From assembly GCF_021568285.1 (NCBI RefSeq), contig NZ_JAKGTQ010000006.1, positions 101,703-165,702 of the forward strand: a DNA stretch of 64,000 bases, written 5' to 3'. Each line of letters opens with the position of its first letter. Positions within the stretch are counted from its first letter, which is position 1. The notes under the pieces are model-generated. The model worked only from the letters and a program-made list of their open reading frames with translations. It had not been told where the DNA came from and ran no database searches. The position numbers were made by a program, and so were the translations under genes. Origin of the DNA: Rheinheimera sp. UJ63 (GTDB lineage Bacteria; Pseudomonadota; Gammaproteobacteria; Enterobacterales; Alteromonadaceae). This document shows, in pieces, positions 47,035 through 55,181 of this stretch.

Positions 47035-48333
47035 ATGCACATTTTCACTGCGATAATCGCCGCTATACCAGCAGCGAAGCGTTGGTTAGTTGCCTCGGTT
47101 ACACTACTTGCACTACTTTTAAGTGGTTGTCAAACAACACAGACTAACGTCAATTCAGTTGGCCCCTCTATTGCCGGACCTTCCAAAACACCAGAGTTAG
47201 GCACTGCTCAACGGCAATTTAACTACAATTCTGCCATTTTTTTAGATGTGGCTATCCCGGTGTTTGATCCGGGTATTCCTTTAGATTCTCGTGGCAATAT
47301 TGATGACAAAAAAGTGGCAGATGAGGACATTTGGCCTCAGGTTAGGCGATTAGAGGCTAACCGTTTTGCTATTGATACCAAAAAAGCATTGGCCGTAACT
47401 AAGTCTTTTGGTGCAATTAATGTTACGCCAGATGCTTCAGCCTCGGCAGATGTTTATGTGCTGGGCAAAATTAATTACTCTGACACCGAAACCGTAAAAA
47501 TCAGTGTGCGGGTGATGGATGCTACCAATAATATTTGGGGAGAAAAAAGCTTTGAGCATCGGGTTGGAGAAGCCTTTTATCGTGATGCGCTGCGAAAAGA
47601 TCAAAATCCCTATGCCCCAATCTTTAATGATATTGCTGCTTATGTGTACGACTTATTAATTAAAAAGCCAGACACTGAGAAAAAAGCCATTAAGCAAGTG
47701 TCTGATTTGCGGTATGCCGCTATGTATAGTCCAGAGGCTTTTTCACCTTATCTGGTGAGTAAACGAAAAAGCTTTACCTCGCGCCAAACGGTGTTTCAGT
47801 TAACAGGCGCGCCTTCACCACAAGATCCCATGCTCCAGCGCGTAAGCTTATTGCAAAACAAAGACGAGTTGTTCGTTGATCAATTACAAGATAGTTATGA
47901 AGCTTTTTATGCCGAAACGGATGAGGCCTATCTTAAGTATCAGCGTGAAACTCTGCCAATAGCAGCCGATATTCGCAAGAAAAAAGCAGAACGGGCAGCA
48001 CAGCAATTGGTCGCAGCGGGTGGTGCTGTGCTAGGTATTATGTTGGCGAAAAATTCTGGCTCGGCTGCTGGCGAATTAGGGGCTATTGCGGCTGGTGCGG
48101 CGGCGGTATACAGCTTATCAAAGGCGATTGAAACGAATCAACAGGTTAGTGCGCAGCGTGATGTTTTAAGTGAAATGGGACAAAACTTAGATATTAAAGT
48201 AACACCACAAGTGGTGGAGCTTAATGATCAGACCATTGAATTAAAAGGAACCGCGAGTGAACAATATACTCAGTTAAGGCAACGTTTATTAGAGATTTAC
48301 CAGGTAGAAGCCACACCTGATAGGCAGCTGTAA
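47035..48333 (+). CDS. Lipoprotein with glycine-zipper-like segment, vWA/TolQ operon
   Basis: A 432-residue lipoprotein; the ATG at 47035 has GGAG 6 nt upstream. The signal peptide ends in LLLSGC. A mature N-terminal alpha/beta domain (FLDVAIPVFDPGIPL ... LGKINYSDTETVKISVRVMD) of CsgG/TolB-N-like character covers roughly residues 60-180. Next comes a helical part with many Tyr and Glu. A Gly/Ala-rich hydrophobic stretch (GGAVLGIMLAKNSGSAAGEL then GAIAAGAAAVYSL) lies near residues 325-360, of the kind that inserts into or packs against a membrane. It could form an outer-membrane-facing part of the complex. The CsgG resemblance is weak and unproven. Confidence 0.6.
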   Translation: MHIFTAIIAAIPAAKRWLVASVTLLALLLSGCQTTQTNVNSVGPSIAGPSKTPELGTAQRQFNYNSAIFLDVAIPVFDPGIPLDSRGNIDDKKVADEDIWPQVRRLEANRFAIDTKKALAVTKSFGAINVTPDASASADVYVLGKINYSDTETVKISVRVMDATNNIWGEKSFEHRVGEAFYRDALRKDQNPYAPIFNDIAAYVYDLLIKKPDTEKKAIKQVSDLRYAAMYSPEAFSPYLVSKRKSFTSRQTVFQLTGAPSPQDPMLQRVSLLQNKDELFVDQLQDSYEAFYAETDEAYLKYQRETLPIAADIRKKKAERAAQQLVAAGGAVLGIMLAKNSGSAAGELGAIAAGAAAVYSLSKAIETNQQVSAQRDVLSEMGQNLDIKVTPQVVELNDQTIELKGTASEQYTQLRQRLLEIYQVEATPDRQL

Positions 48334-48359
48334 AGCTTAAACTGTGGAAGGAGCCACTA

Positions 48360-49814
48360 TTGACCTCGTTAGATGAACAAATCAGCAACGATAAACTTGC
48401 CAAAAAGTCGCGCTATATTAAGTTGAGTTTTTATATTGTGACGGCTTTGTTATTGGTAGCTTTGGTGTGGTTGGTCGTAAAAAATTTAACTGCTTCACCG
48501 CTGCGAACCGACGGCATTTCTGTGGGGTCAACGGCAACTGTTCCGGCGCTTCAGCGATCTGTGAGTGTCGGTGCTGAATTTGATGCTGAATCGAGAACCG
48601 CGCTGCAACTCATGCTGTCTCAGACCAATGCACAAGTCGATTTGTTAGCGGCAGATCCACTGCTTAGCCGTTGGCAAACTGCTACTTTGCGTCAGTTACA
48701 AGAGGGTGTGCAGCAAGCGTATCAGCTATACGGTCAACAGCGCTATGCTGAGGCGGCTACCTTATTGCCTGATTTACAACAGCAAGCACAGGCCTACCAA
48801 ACAGCCTATACCGATGCTTACCGGCAGGCCCACGCGGCTGCTATGGCGGCCTTCACTCAGGCCGATTTGCAGCAAGCCACACTGCACAATAGTAAAACCC
48901 TTAGTATAAACCCCGAGTTTACGCCGGCATTGCAATTACAGCAGCGCTTAGTGGTGGCAGCAGAGGTGCTGGCGTTATGGGAGCAAGTACGGGTTGCCGA
49001 GTTGGAAAATAACCCAAGTAAGCAAAAAGCTCTGCTGGAGAAAATTCAACAGTTAGATGGGGCCGATCAGGCAGCGACATCGCGCTTGGCTTTTATTAAT
49101 AAAGGCCAACAGCAACAGGCTTTTGCTCAGGTATTGGCCGAAGCGGTTGCCGCGCTGGAGCGTAATGATTTCTCACAAGCTCGCCAAGCTTTAGCCCGGG
49201 CACGCGCTATTGACAGTAGTAGGCCAGAGCTAAGCAGTGTGCAACAGCAACTTGACCGAGTCGAACAAACTAATGCGGTGACTGAGGCGTTGCAACAAAT
49301 TATGGTATTTAGTGCTGCCGATGAATGGCCTACAGTGCAACTGCTTGCAAACAAGGCGCTAAATACGGCACCCGATAATCCCGATTTGCAGCAAAGCTTG
49401 CAGCAAGCCGAGCGTATTATGGCTGCGAGTCAGCAACTTAACAGTTATGTTCAACAGCCCGAACGGTTAACTGATGCCAATATTCAAAAAGCTGCCAATG
49501 CTGCGATAGCCCGTGCTGAACCGCTTGGTACACTGAGCTCTAAATTAACGGCACAGATACTTCAGTTAAAGCAGCTATTGCTCGTTAAGCAGCAGCCTGT
49601 AGCGGTTAGAATACAAAGCGATGAGCGCACTTATATTCGGGTGCTAGGGGTTGGTAACGTCGGCGAAATAAAAGACAAAACCATACAATTAGCACCAGGT
49701 AGTTATCAGTTTGAAGGTGCCTGTGAAGGGTACCGTACCGAGATCATCACCGTTGCGGTTCATCCCAGCCCAACGCCCATAGAAGTTGCGCTAAAATGCA
49801 AAGTTCGCATCTAA
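48360..49814 (+). CDS. Single-pass membrane protein with helical repeats and PEGA-like tail
   Basis: A 484-residue bitopic protein starting at a TTG with GGAG 6 nt upstream; no nearby ATG fits. A short cytoplasmic N-terminus (SLDEQISNDKLAKKSRYIK) precedes one membrane helix (FYIVTALLLVALVWLVV). The next 350 residues are Ala/Gln-rich and helical, with TPR-like spacing (AYQLYGQQRYAEAATLLPDL, RNDFSQARQALARARAI). The C-terminal 70 residues are a small beta domain (TIQLAPGSYQFEGACEGYRT) resembling PEGA. The cytoplasmic N-terminus matches that of the next gene's product, which suggests a common docking partner. Confidence 0.6.
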   Translation: MTSLDEQISNDKLAKKSRYIKLSFYIVTALLLVALVWLVVKNLTASPLRTDGISVGSTATVPALQRSVSVGAEFDAESRTALQLMLSQTNAQVDLLAADPLLSRWQTATLRQLQEGVQQAYQLYGQQRYAEAATLLPDLQQQAQAYQTAYTDAYRQAHAAAMAAFTQADLQQATLHNSKTLSINPEFTPALQLQQRLVVAAEVLALWEQVRVAELENNPSKQKALLEKIQQLDGADQAATSRLAFINKGQQQQAFAQVLAEAVAALERNDFSQARQALARARAIDSSRPELSSVQQQLDRVEQTNAVTEALQQIMVFSAADEWPTVQLLANKALNTAPDNPDLQQSLQQAERIMAASQQLNSYVQQPERLTDANIQKAANAAIARAEPLGTLSSKLTAQILQLKQLLLVKQQPVAVRIQSDERTYIRVLGVGNVGEIKDKTIQLAPGSYQFEGACEGYRTEIITVAVHPSPTPIEVALKCKVRI

Positions 49815-49826
49815 CAGGAGTAAATT

Positions 49827-51806
49827 GTGAGTCGTATTGATGATGCTATTGCCTCAGATAAGCGTAAACGTAAGTGGGTAGTGTTGGTTGCAGTTGTGTT
49901 TTTTACTGGCATATTATCCGTTTACTTAAGTTGGTTATTTTTGTTAAAGGGTTTTACCGTTAAAGTGTTGCCAGCCGAAGCTGCCCAAAGTCAACAGTTT
50001 GCGGTAAGCTCAGGCGTAGGCTTTTTTATTGAAGATAAGTTCTATTTATTCGGCGCTCAAGCAAAGATCCGCGCTAGCGCCAGCAAATTTGCTGCCAAAG
50101 AGGTATTAGTTTTAGCGACCCAGGATAGCAATCTGAGTGTTACGCTGGAACCGATGCCAGCGACGGTCAGTTTGGTAACTGCGCCACAGCTAGCCGATAT
50201 CAGCTGGTCAGTGAATGGGCAATTGGTGAGTAAGAGCCAAAGCTTTGCAGAACAGTTTCAACCGGGTACTTATCAGATCACTGCTGAGCATCCGTTCTAT
50301 CAACCGGCTAGTATCAGTGTTGAACTTGTTGCAGCAGATGAATTCACCCAAACACTAACCTTAACTCAGGTACAAGGTAATCTGATGTTGGCATCGCGCC
50401 CAACTGGCGCAGCAATTACCATCGACGGTCAACTGGTAGGCCAAACGCCATTAAGTATGCCTAAACCCGGGGGTAGCTATCAGGTAGAGCTTACCTTAGC
50501 TGGCTATGAGCCTATAAAAGATAGCATTAACCTCTCTTATCACCAGCCAGCACAGCAACGCGATTACTTTTTATCACCAGTGCAGGCTAAACTAACGATT
50601 GCGGCGACACCTGCCGATGGTATTTTACTCGTGAATGGTAAACCAGCACAGAGTCCGCTAAGTTTAGATGCCGGTAAAGCTTATAGCGTGCGTTATGAAA
50701 AGCCGGGTTATTTACCGCAAACGCAAAGTATTACCTTGCAAGCCAAAGAGCAGCGCACACTTGAATTTTCACTGAAGGCAGAAATAGGGCAGGTGCGCTT
50801 TAATGCCAATGAGGTTGCTGAGGTCTTTATCAATGGTCAGGGGCAGGGGCAAACACCGTTAACCTTGTCACTGCCTGCACTGGCGCAGCAGGTTGAGTTT
50901 CGAAAAAGCGGTTATCGTACTGTTAGTCGCACTGTGACTCCCAGTTCGCGCCAACAACAAATAGTCCAGGCTGAAATGATAACAGAGTTTGCAGCGCGAC
51001 GACGTGAAGGTAAGCCCCTGTTTGCAGAAACACTAGGGATTAGCTTTATTGGCGTTCAACCGAAAGCCTATACTATGGGCTCACCACCAAATGAAACGGA
51101 TCGGGGCCGTAACGAGCATCAAATTAAAGTCGATTTTAGCCGCAATATTTGGGTGTCGGCACACGAAATTACTGAAGCTCAGTATGCAGTCTTTAGTGGT
51201 AAAGGCGCAGGCTCTGCATTGCCGGTAACCCAAGTCTCCTGGCTTGATGCCGTTAAATTTACCAATTGGTTAAGTGAACAAGAAGGTTTAACACCTTTTT
51301 ATATTATGCAAGGTGAGAGGCTTAGGGGGATCCAGGCTAACAGCAACGGCTATCGCTTACTTACTGAAGCGGAATGGGAATTTATTGCCAAACATAATAG
51401 ACGAGCCGCCAGAACTACCTATGTTTGGGGCAATGAAGAACGATTGCGTGCTAAGCAGGGTAATTTTGCTGACAAGGTTTTACAAGGTCAACAAACCTTT
51501 ATCTTCCGAGATTACGAGGATGGCTTTGCGGGTAAAGCGCCCGTGGGTAGTTTTAAAGCGGAGCGAGCCGGCTTTTTCGATTTAGATGGTAATGTGCGCG
51601 AATGGGTACATGACTACTATGCATTGAATACACCTAATACTGAAGAAGTGCAGAGAGATTACTTAGGCGTTAGCAATGGTCAGGGCCATGTAGTTAAAGG
51701 GGCATCGTTTAAATCAGGACGTATGAAAGAATTACGGGCCAGTATCAGAGCTGAAGGCAGTGAACCGGAAGAGGATATTGGCTTTCGGATCGCACGCTAT
51801 AACTAA
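49827..51806 (+). CDS. PEGA-repeat protein with C-terminal FGE/SUMF1-like domain
   Basis: A 659-residue bitopic protein starting at GTG with AGGAG upstream. The N-terminus SRIDDAIASDKRKRK is followed by one membrane helix (VVLVAVVFFTGILSVYLSWL). Four PEGA-type beta modules follow at roughly residues 108-165, 180-235, 250-305 and 320-372 (for example GAAITIDGQLVGQTPLSM). From about residue 405 there is a formylglycine-generating-enzyme/SUMF1 fold (YTMGSPPNETDRGRNEH, VSWLDAVKFTNWLSEQEG, GYRLLTEAEWEFIA, FFDLDGNVREWV, GFRIAR). The Cys pair of true FGE enzymes is absent (the site reads GASFKSGRMKELRAS). It is therefore probably a binding or scaffold domain and not a sulfatase activator. Confidence 0.85.
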   Translation: MSRIDDAIASDKRKRKWVVLVAVVFFTGILSVYLSWLFLLKGFTVKVLPAEAAQSQQFAVSSGVGFFIEDKFYLFGAQAKIRASASKFAAKEVLVLATQDSNLSVTLEPMPATVSLVTAPQLADISWSVNGQLVSKSQSFAEQFQPGTYQITAEHPFYQPASISVELVAADEFTQTLTLTQVQGNLMLASRPTGAAITIDGQLVGQTPLSMPKPGGSYQVELTLAGYEPIKDSINLSYHQPAQQRDYFLSPVQAKLTIAATPADGILLVNGKPAQSPLSLDAGKAYSVRYEKPGYLPQTQSITLQAKEQRTLEFSLKAEIGQVRFNANEVAEVFINGQGQGQTPLTLSLPALAQQVEFRKSGYRTVSRTVTPSSRQQQIVQAEMITEFAARRREGKPLFAETLGISFIGVQPKAYTMGSPPNETDRGRNEHQIKVDFSRNIWVSAHEITEAQYAVFSGKGAGSALPVTQVSWLDAVKFTNWLSEQEGLTPFYIMQGERLRGIQANSNGYRLLTEAEWEFIAKHNRRAARTTYVWGNEERLRAKQGNFADKVLQGQQTFIFRDYEDGFAGKAPVGSFKAERAGFFDLDGNVREWVHDYYALNTPNTEEVQRDYLGVSNGQGHVVKGASFKSGRMKELRASIRAEGSEPEEDIGFRIARYN

Positions 51807-51855
51807 GTTGTAGCCGTAACCCGTTAACATCAGACAGAGTAAGCAGGAGCAACAA

Positions 51856-51966
51856 ATGAACAAAAAACGTATTGCGTTAGCGCTCGTACTAATGATGTTA
51901 GCCGGATCGGCAATGGCTTATTTTGTGTCGCTGGATGCGCCACAAGAATTTCCTATTAATATTTAA
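51856..51966 (+). CDS. 36-aa exported or membrane peptide in the vWA/TolQ operon
   Basis: A short frame with AGGAG 7 nt before its ATG. It encodes MNKKRIALALVLMMLAGSAM followed by AYFVSLDAPQEFPINI. The first 20 residues look like a signal peptide or a single membrane helix. It sits in a 177-bp space between the PEGA/FGE gene and the TolQ-like gene, and its good ribosome-binding site supports translation. It could be a small regulatory subunit of the channel complex. Confidence 0.6.
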   Translation: MNKKRIALALVLMMLAGSAMAYFVSLDAPQEFPINI

Positions 51967-51983
51967 GTGTGGGAAACACTCTA

Positions 51984-52754
51984 ATGAGTAAACCAAATTC
52001 TGCGGCAATGAACCCTAACCTTATTACCAGTTTGTTGGTGTTGCTTGCTAGCTTTACGCTGGTGCACCTGTTTTATGAAGGTATTATCCGGCCGGCTGCC
52101 AGCACAGTGCTAGCGGCATCTGGTAGTAGTAGTTTGTTCTCTATCTGGGTTATCTTAAAAGATATGGAGCAACAGATCTGTTTCTCATTACTGTTTTTTT
52201 GTTTATTTCTCATGGGCTATAAACTATGGCGTTTACTGGATGAAGAAACGCTATATACCCGTGATTTTCTGAAAGACTATGACAAAAGTCTACCACTGGA
52301 TGTAGATCTTGCCCTGTCAGATTTAGAAGCATCAAAATATAAAGAAAACCCCGCTATGGCTACCTGGATAAATTGTATCCGGCGCTTTAAAAATACTCGT
52401 AACGTGCAGCATGCTGCAGATGCGATTGCTTCGTCGGTCGACAGTGTCGCTGCACAGCTGGAAAGCGGTAACAATATGATCCGCTATATTATTTGGGCCA
52501 TCCCCAGCATTGGCTTTGTGGGTACGGTACGTGGTATTGGCCAGGCTTTGGCGCAAGCTGATCAAGCACTGGCTGGGGATATTGCCGGTATGACAGCCTC
52601 TTTAGGTGTAGCGTTTAACTCTACGTTGGTGGCGTTATTTATTTCGTTGATCTTAATGTTTTTTATGCATCTGCTAAATAGTCGTCAGGACACCATGGTG
52701 CTGAATACACAGCAATCCTGTGAAAAACATTTGCTTGCGCATCTGCATAACTGA
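51984..52754 (+). CDS. TolQ/ExbB/MotA-family proton-channel protein
   Basis: A 256-residue inner-membrane protein. Hydrophobic helices lie near residues 10-30 (ITSLLVLLASFTLVHLFYEG), 65-82, 168-190 (IIWAIPSIGFVGTVRGIGQA) and 206-235 (ASLGVAFNSTLVALFISLIL). The last two carry the family signature (IPxIGFxGTVxGI and ASLGxAFxxTLxAL). Such proteins form pentameric proton channels around two TolR/ExbD/MotB rods. The ATG at 51984 is used; GGGA upstream is at a long spacing. The next two genes encode rod-like partners, so this should be the stator channel. Confidence 0.85.
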   Translation: MSKPNSAAMNPNLITSLLVLLASFTLVHLFYEGIIRPAASTVLAASGSSSLFSIWVILKDMEQQICFSLLFFCLFLMGYKLWRLLDEETLYTRDFLKDYDKSLPLDVDLALSDLEASKYKENPAMATWINCIRRFKNTRNVQHAADAIASSVDSVAAQLESGNNMIRYIIWAIPSIGFVGTVRGIGQALAQADQALAGDIAGMTASLGVAFNSTLVALFISLILMFFMHLLNSRQDTMVLNTQQSCEKHLLAHLHN

Positions 52755-52763
52755 TCTCAGGTT

Positions 52764-53822
52764 ATGAGATTAAAACGCCGCCCCGATGATGGTTTTAATA
52801 TGTCCTTTTTGGATGTCATGGCTTGTGGTTTAGGGGCTATTATCCTGATTTTTATTCTGGTCGATTTTCATGCGTATCTACCAGAACCGACTGACGAAAC
52901 CAAGAAGTTACAGCAGGAATTAAACGCGGCAGCGCGTCAGCGTGAGCAATTGCAAAAGTCTATCGATGAACTAAACGATAAAATCGCGCTAGAATCCAGC
53001 ACCCAACAAGATTCTCGTAGCTCACAAGCTGATACTAGCAGCACCCAAAGTAAGTTGTTGCAGCAAATCTCTACTGAGCTGGCGGTTGTGGCAGATTTAG
53101 AAAACCAGTTAGCCGCGCTGGCTCGCTTACCCGTACCCGATGCCAATGTGCAATTAAGTGGCAGCGGGCAACAAAGTTATATTACCGGTTTAAAAGTAGA
53201 AGGACGAGAGATCGGCATTTTACTGGATAAATCTGCTTCTATGATGGGCGATAATTTACTGGAAATTTTGCGGTTTTTGGCGCTGCCTGATAATCAAAAA
53301 ATCACGCAGCGCAAATGGCAGCGTACCCGGCGTACCGCACAATGGTTGCTAGCTCGCGCCCCGCAAAATGCCAAGGTAACTGTTGTCGCTTATTCAGAAG
53401 ATGCCGTTATGCTCGGCATCCGAGCCGCCAGCTCACCACAGGTTACCGATTCTATGAACGCTATCGTCCGCGATATTGGCAAGCTGGTGCCCAATGGGGG
53501 CACGAATTTGCAAATCGGCATACAAAAGCTGCGTGAGGTGCATCCCAATGTTACCGACGTGTATATTATTACCGATGGCCTACCGACGCTTGGCGACGGT
53601 TTGGGCGTGCGTTGTCGTGGTTTATTAACCACTAGGAAAACCATTTCTTCGCAGTGTCGGCAGGAGTTGCTGATTGAAACAGTAAAACGAGCCGGTCAGG
53701 GAATACGGGTCAATGTAATTTTACTGCCGTTGGAAGGGGATCCCTATGCTTCGGCGATGTATTGGAGCTGGACCCAGGTTACTGGCGGCACTTTTTTAGC
53801 CCCTGCAGGGGAGTGGCCATAA
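52764..53822 (+). CDS. ExbD/TolR-like membrane helix fused to coiled coil and vWA domain (1)
   Basis: A 352-residue bitopic protein. Residues 11-33 (FNMSFLDVMACGLGAIILIF) mimic the ExbD/TolR helix (FIDVMLVLL), with the key Asp at D17. A coiled coil follows at about 45-120. A von Willebrand A domain at about 147-340 has a complete MIDAS: D155-S157-S159 (DKSASM), T247 (GGTNLQ) and D271 (ITDGLP). ExbD and TolR normally end in a small periplasmic beta domain instead. The gene follows the TolQ-like gene by 9 bp and overlaps the next gene by 1 nt (TAATG). A proton-driven motion transmitted to a metal-dependent adhesion domain is inferred. Confidence 0.8.
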   Translation: MRLKRRPDDGFNMSFLDVMACGLGAIILIFILVDFHAYLPEPTDETKKLQQELNAAARQREQLQKSIDELNDKIALESSTQQDSRSSQADTSSTQSKLLQQISTELAVVADLENQLAALARLPVPDANVQLSGSGQQSYITGLKVEGREIGILLDKSASMMGDNLLEILRFLALPDNQKITQRKWQRTRRTAQWLLARAPQNAKVTVVAYSEDAVMLGIRAASSPQVTDSMNAIVRDIGKLVPNGGTNLQIGIQKLREVHPNVTDVYIITDGLPTLGDGLGVRCRGLLTTRKTISSQCRQELLIETVKRAGQGIRVNVILLPLEGDPYASAMYWSWTQVTGGTFLAPAGEWP

Positions 53823-54775
53823 TGCGCCGAATAAAACGAGCCCCGGTTGAAATATTCAACCTATCATTTTTGGATATTATTTCCTGCGCTTTTGGCGCGG
53901 TTGTGTTGCTGGTGTTACTGGCTAAAAATGGTGAAACTAATACCCTGGCTGGCCCGAATAATCTCAGTATCTTAGTAGATGAGGTTTTGGCCGCGCAGCT
54001 GAATGTCGAATTGTTAAAAGGCGCTTTATCAGATAAACAACAGGAACTGGCCAAGGCTCGGGCGCGCTCTGCATCCGTCACCGAACAGCTAAAATCTTTG
54101 GAGTCTTCTGTACCAAGAGCACAGCAAACCTTACAACAATTGCAGGAAAAGGCTAGCTCGTTACGCAACGAGATCCGACAGGCGACGGCGATGCTCAATG
54201 TCCCCAAATCAACTGATAAGCCTACTGCAGAAGTGGGCGGTATACCAACAGATGCTGACTATGTGGTATTCGTGATTGATAACTCTGGATCAATGGTATC
54301 GGGAGCCAAATGGAATCAGGTAATCGCAGTAGTGAATGATATTTTAATGAATCACCCGCAAATGAAAGGCTTTCAGATTATATCTGCGGATGGCAGTTTT
54401 TTATACGCTGGGCAAGAGGGGAAATGGCTTAGTGATTCAACCACCATGCGCCAACGCGCTATGGATAGAATGCGAAGCTTCACTGGCGGCGGCAGTGCGC
54501 CGGAAGTGGGCATTTTACGAGCACTGGATTTATACAGTAAAACTCGTGGCAAAGTCAGTTTATACGTTTTTGGTGATGATTACCGCCATCGTGATCTCGA
54601 TGCCATCGTCAGTGAAATTACCAGCAGAAATAGCGATACTAGTGGTAATCCCCGGTTTCGCATTCATGGCATAGGTTTCTACCGCCCTAGCGGTGGTGAC
54701 GCTGCACAATTTGCGGCTTTTATGCAAGCTTTATCAAAACGCAATCGCGGCGCCTTTGTTGGTTTAGCATTTTAA
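53822..54775 (+). CDS. ExbD/TolR-like membrane helix fused to coiled coil and vWA domain (2)
   Basis: A 317-residue paralogue of the preceding protein. The membrane helix FNLSFLDIISCAFGAVVLLV has the Asp at D18. A coiled coil spans about 60-122 (LLKGALSDKQQELAKARARS). The vWA domain at about 145-315 has DNSGSM (D153, S155, S157) and a later FGDDYRHRD. The MIDAS Thr position is less clear (TGGGSAPEVGI). I start it at ATG 53822, which overlaps the upstream stop by 1 nt. Two different rods next to one channel gene suggest a heterodimer in place of the usual homodimer. It is the last gene of the operon. Confidence 0.8.
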   Translation: MRRIKRAPVEIFNLSFLDIISCAFGAVVLLVLLAKNGETNTLAGPNNLSILVDEVLAAQLNVELLKGALSDKQQELAKARARSASVTEQLKSLESSVPRAQQTLQQLQEKASSLRNEIRQATAMLNVPKSTDKPTAEVGGIPTDADYVVFVIDNSGSMVSGAKWNQVIAVVNDILMNHPQMKGFQIISADGSFLYAGQEGKWLSDSTTMRQRAMDRMRSFTGGGSAPEVGILRALDLYSKTRGKVSLYVFGDDYRHRDLDAIVSEITSRNSDTSGNPRFRIHGIGFYRPSGGDAAQFAAFMQALSKRNRGAFVGLAF

Positions 54776-55181
54776 CAACTGATCGTGACTGTACATAATT
54801 GATTATTTTTGCGTTAAATGTTGGCTATTAGCGAATAGTTTATCGCTATATATCTACATTTTTGCTGCTAAATATTACTGAAAAACGCTGCTAATTCAGG
54901 CTTTACAGAGATTATAGGGTGAAATCCAGTTCGATTTAAACTGGTCGAAATTTACCTAATTAAACCATGTGACAGTTAGCTGCATCTCTCGATTAGAACG
55001 ATAATTAGCACTTTGCAATAATCGTTCACCACGCTGGTTGTATGGCTTTAGATAAAAAATTAAGAATATTTGATGGTGAGATACCTCCAGAAAAGTCTTA
55101 ATGTTTAGCTGGCTACTCATGGCTTATTTGGAAATATGAGCTATCAGTTCCTGCGTCATACAAAATTTACTCAACTGGCTT
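54776..55181. other. Intergenic region between convergent genes
   Basis: About 400 bp between the end of the vWA operon and the end of a minus-strand membrane gene. I see no gene and no strong terminator; the sequence is AT-rich. Confidence 0.4.

Noticed and set aside
46413..54775. A Zorya defence system
   Set aside because: The TolQ-like gene is reminiscent of ZorA, but there is no OmpA-type ZorB and no ZorC, ZorD or ZorE helicase/nuclease. The rods carry vWA domains instead.
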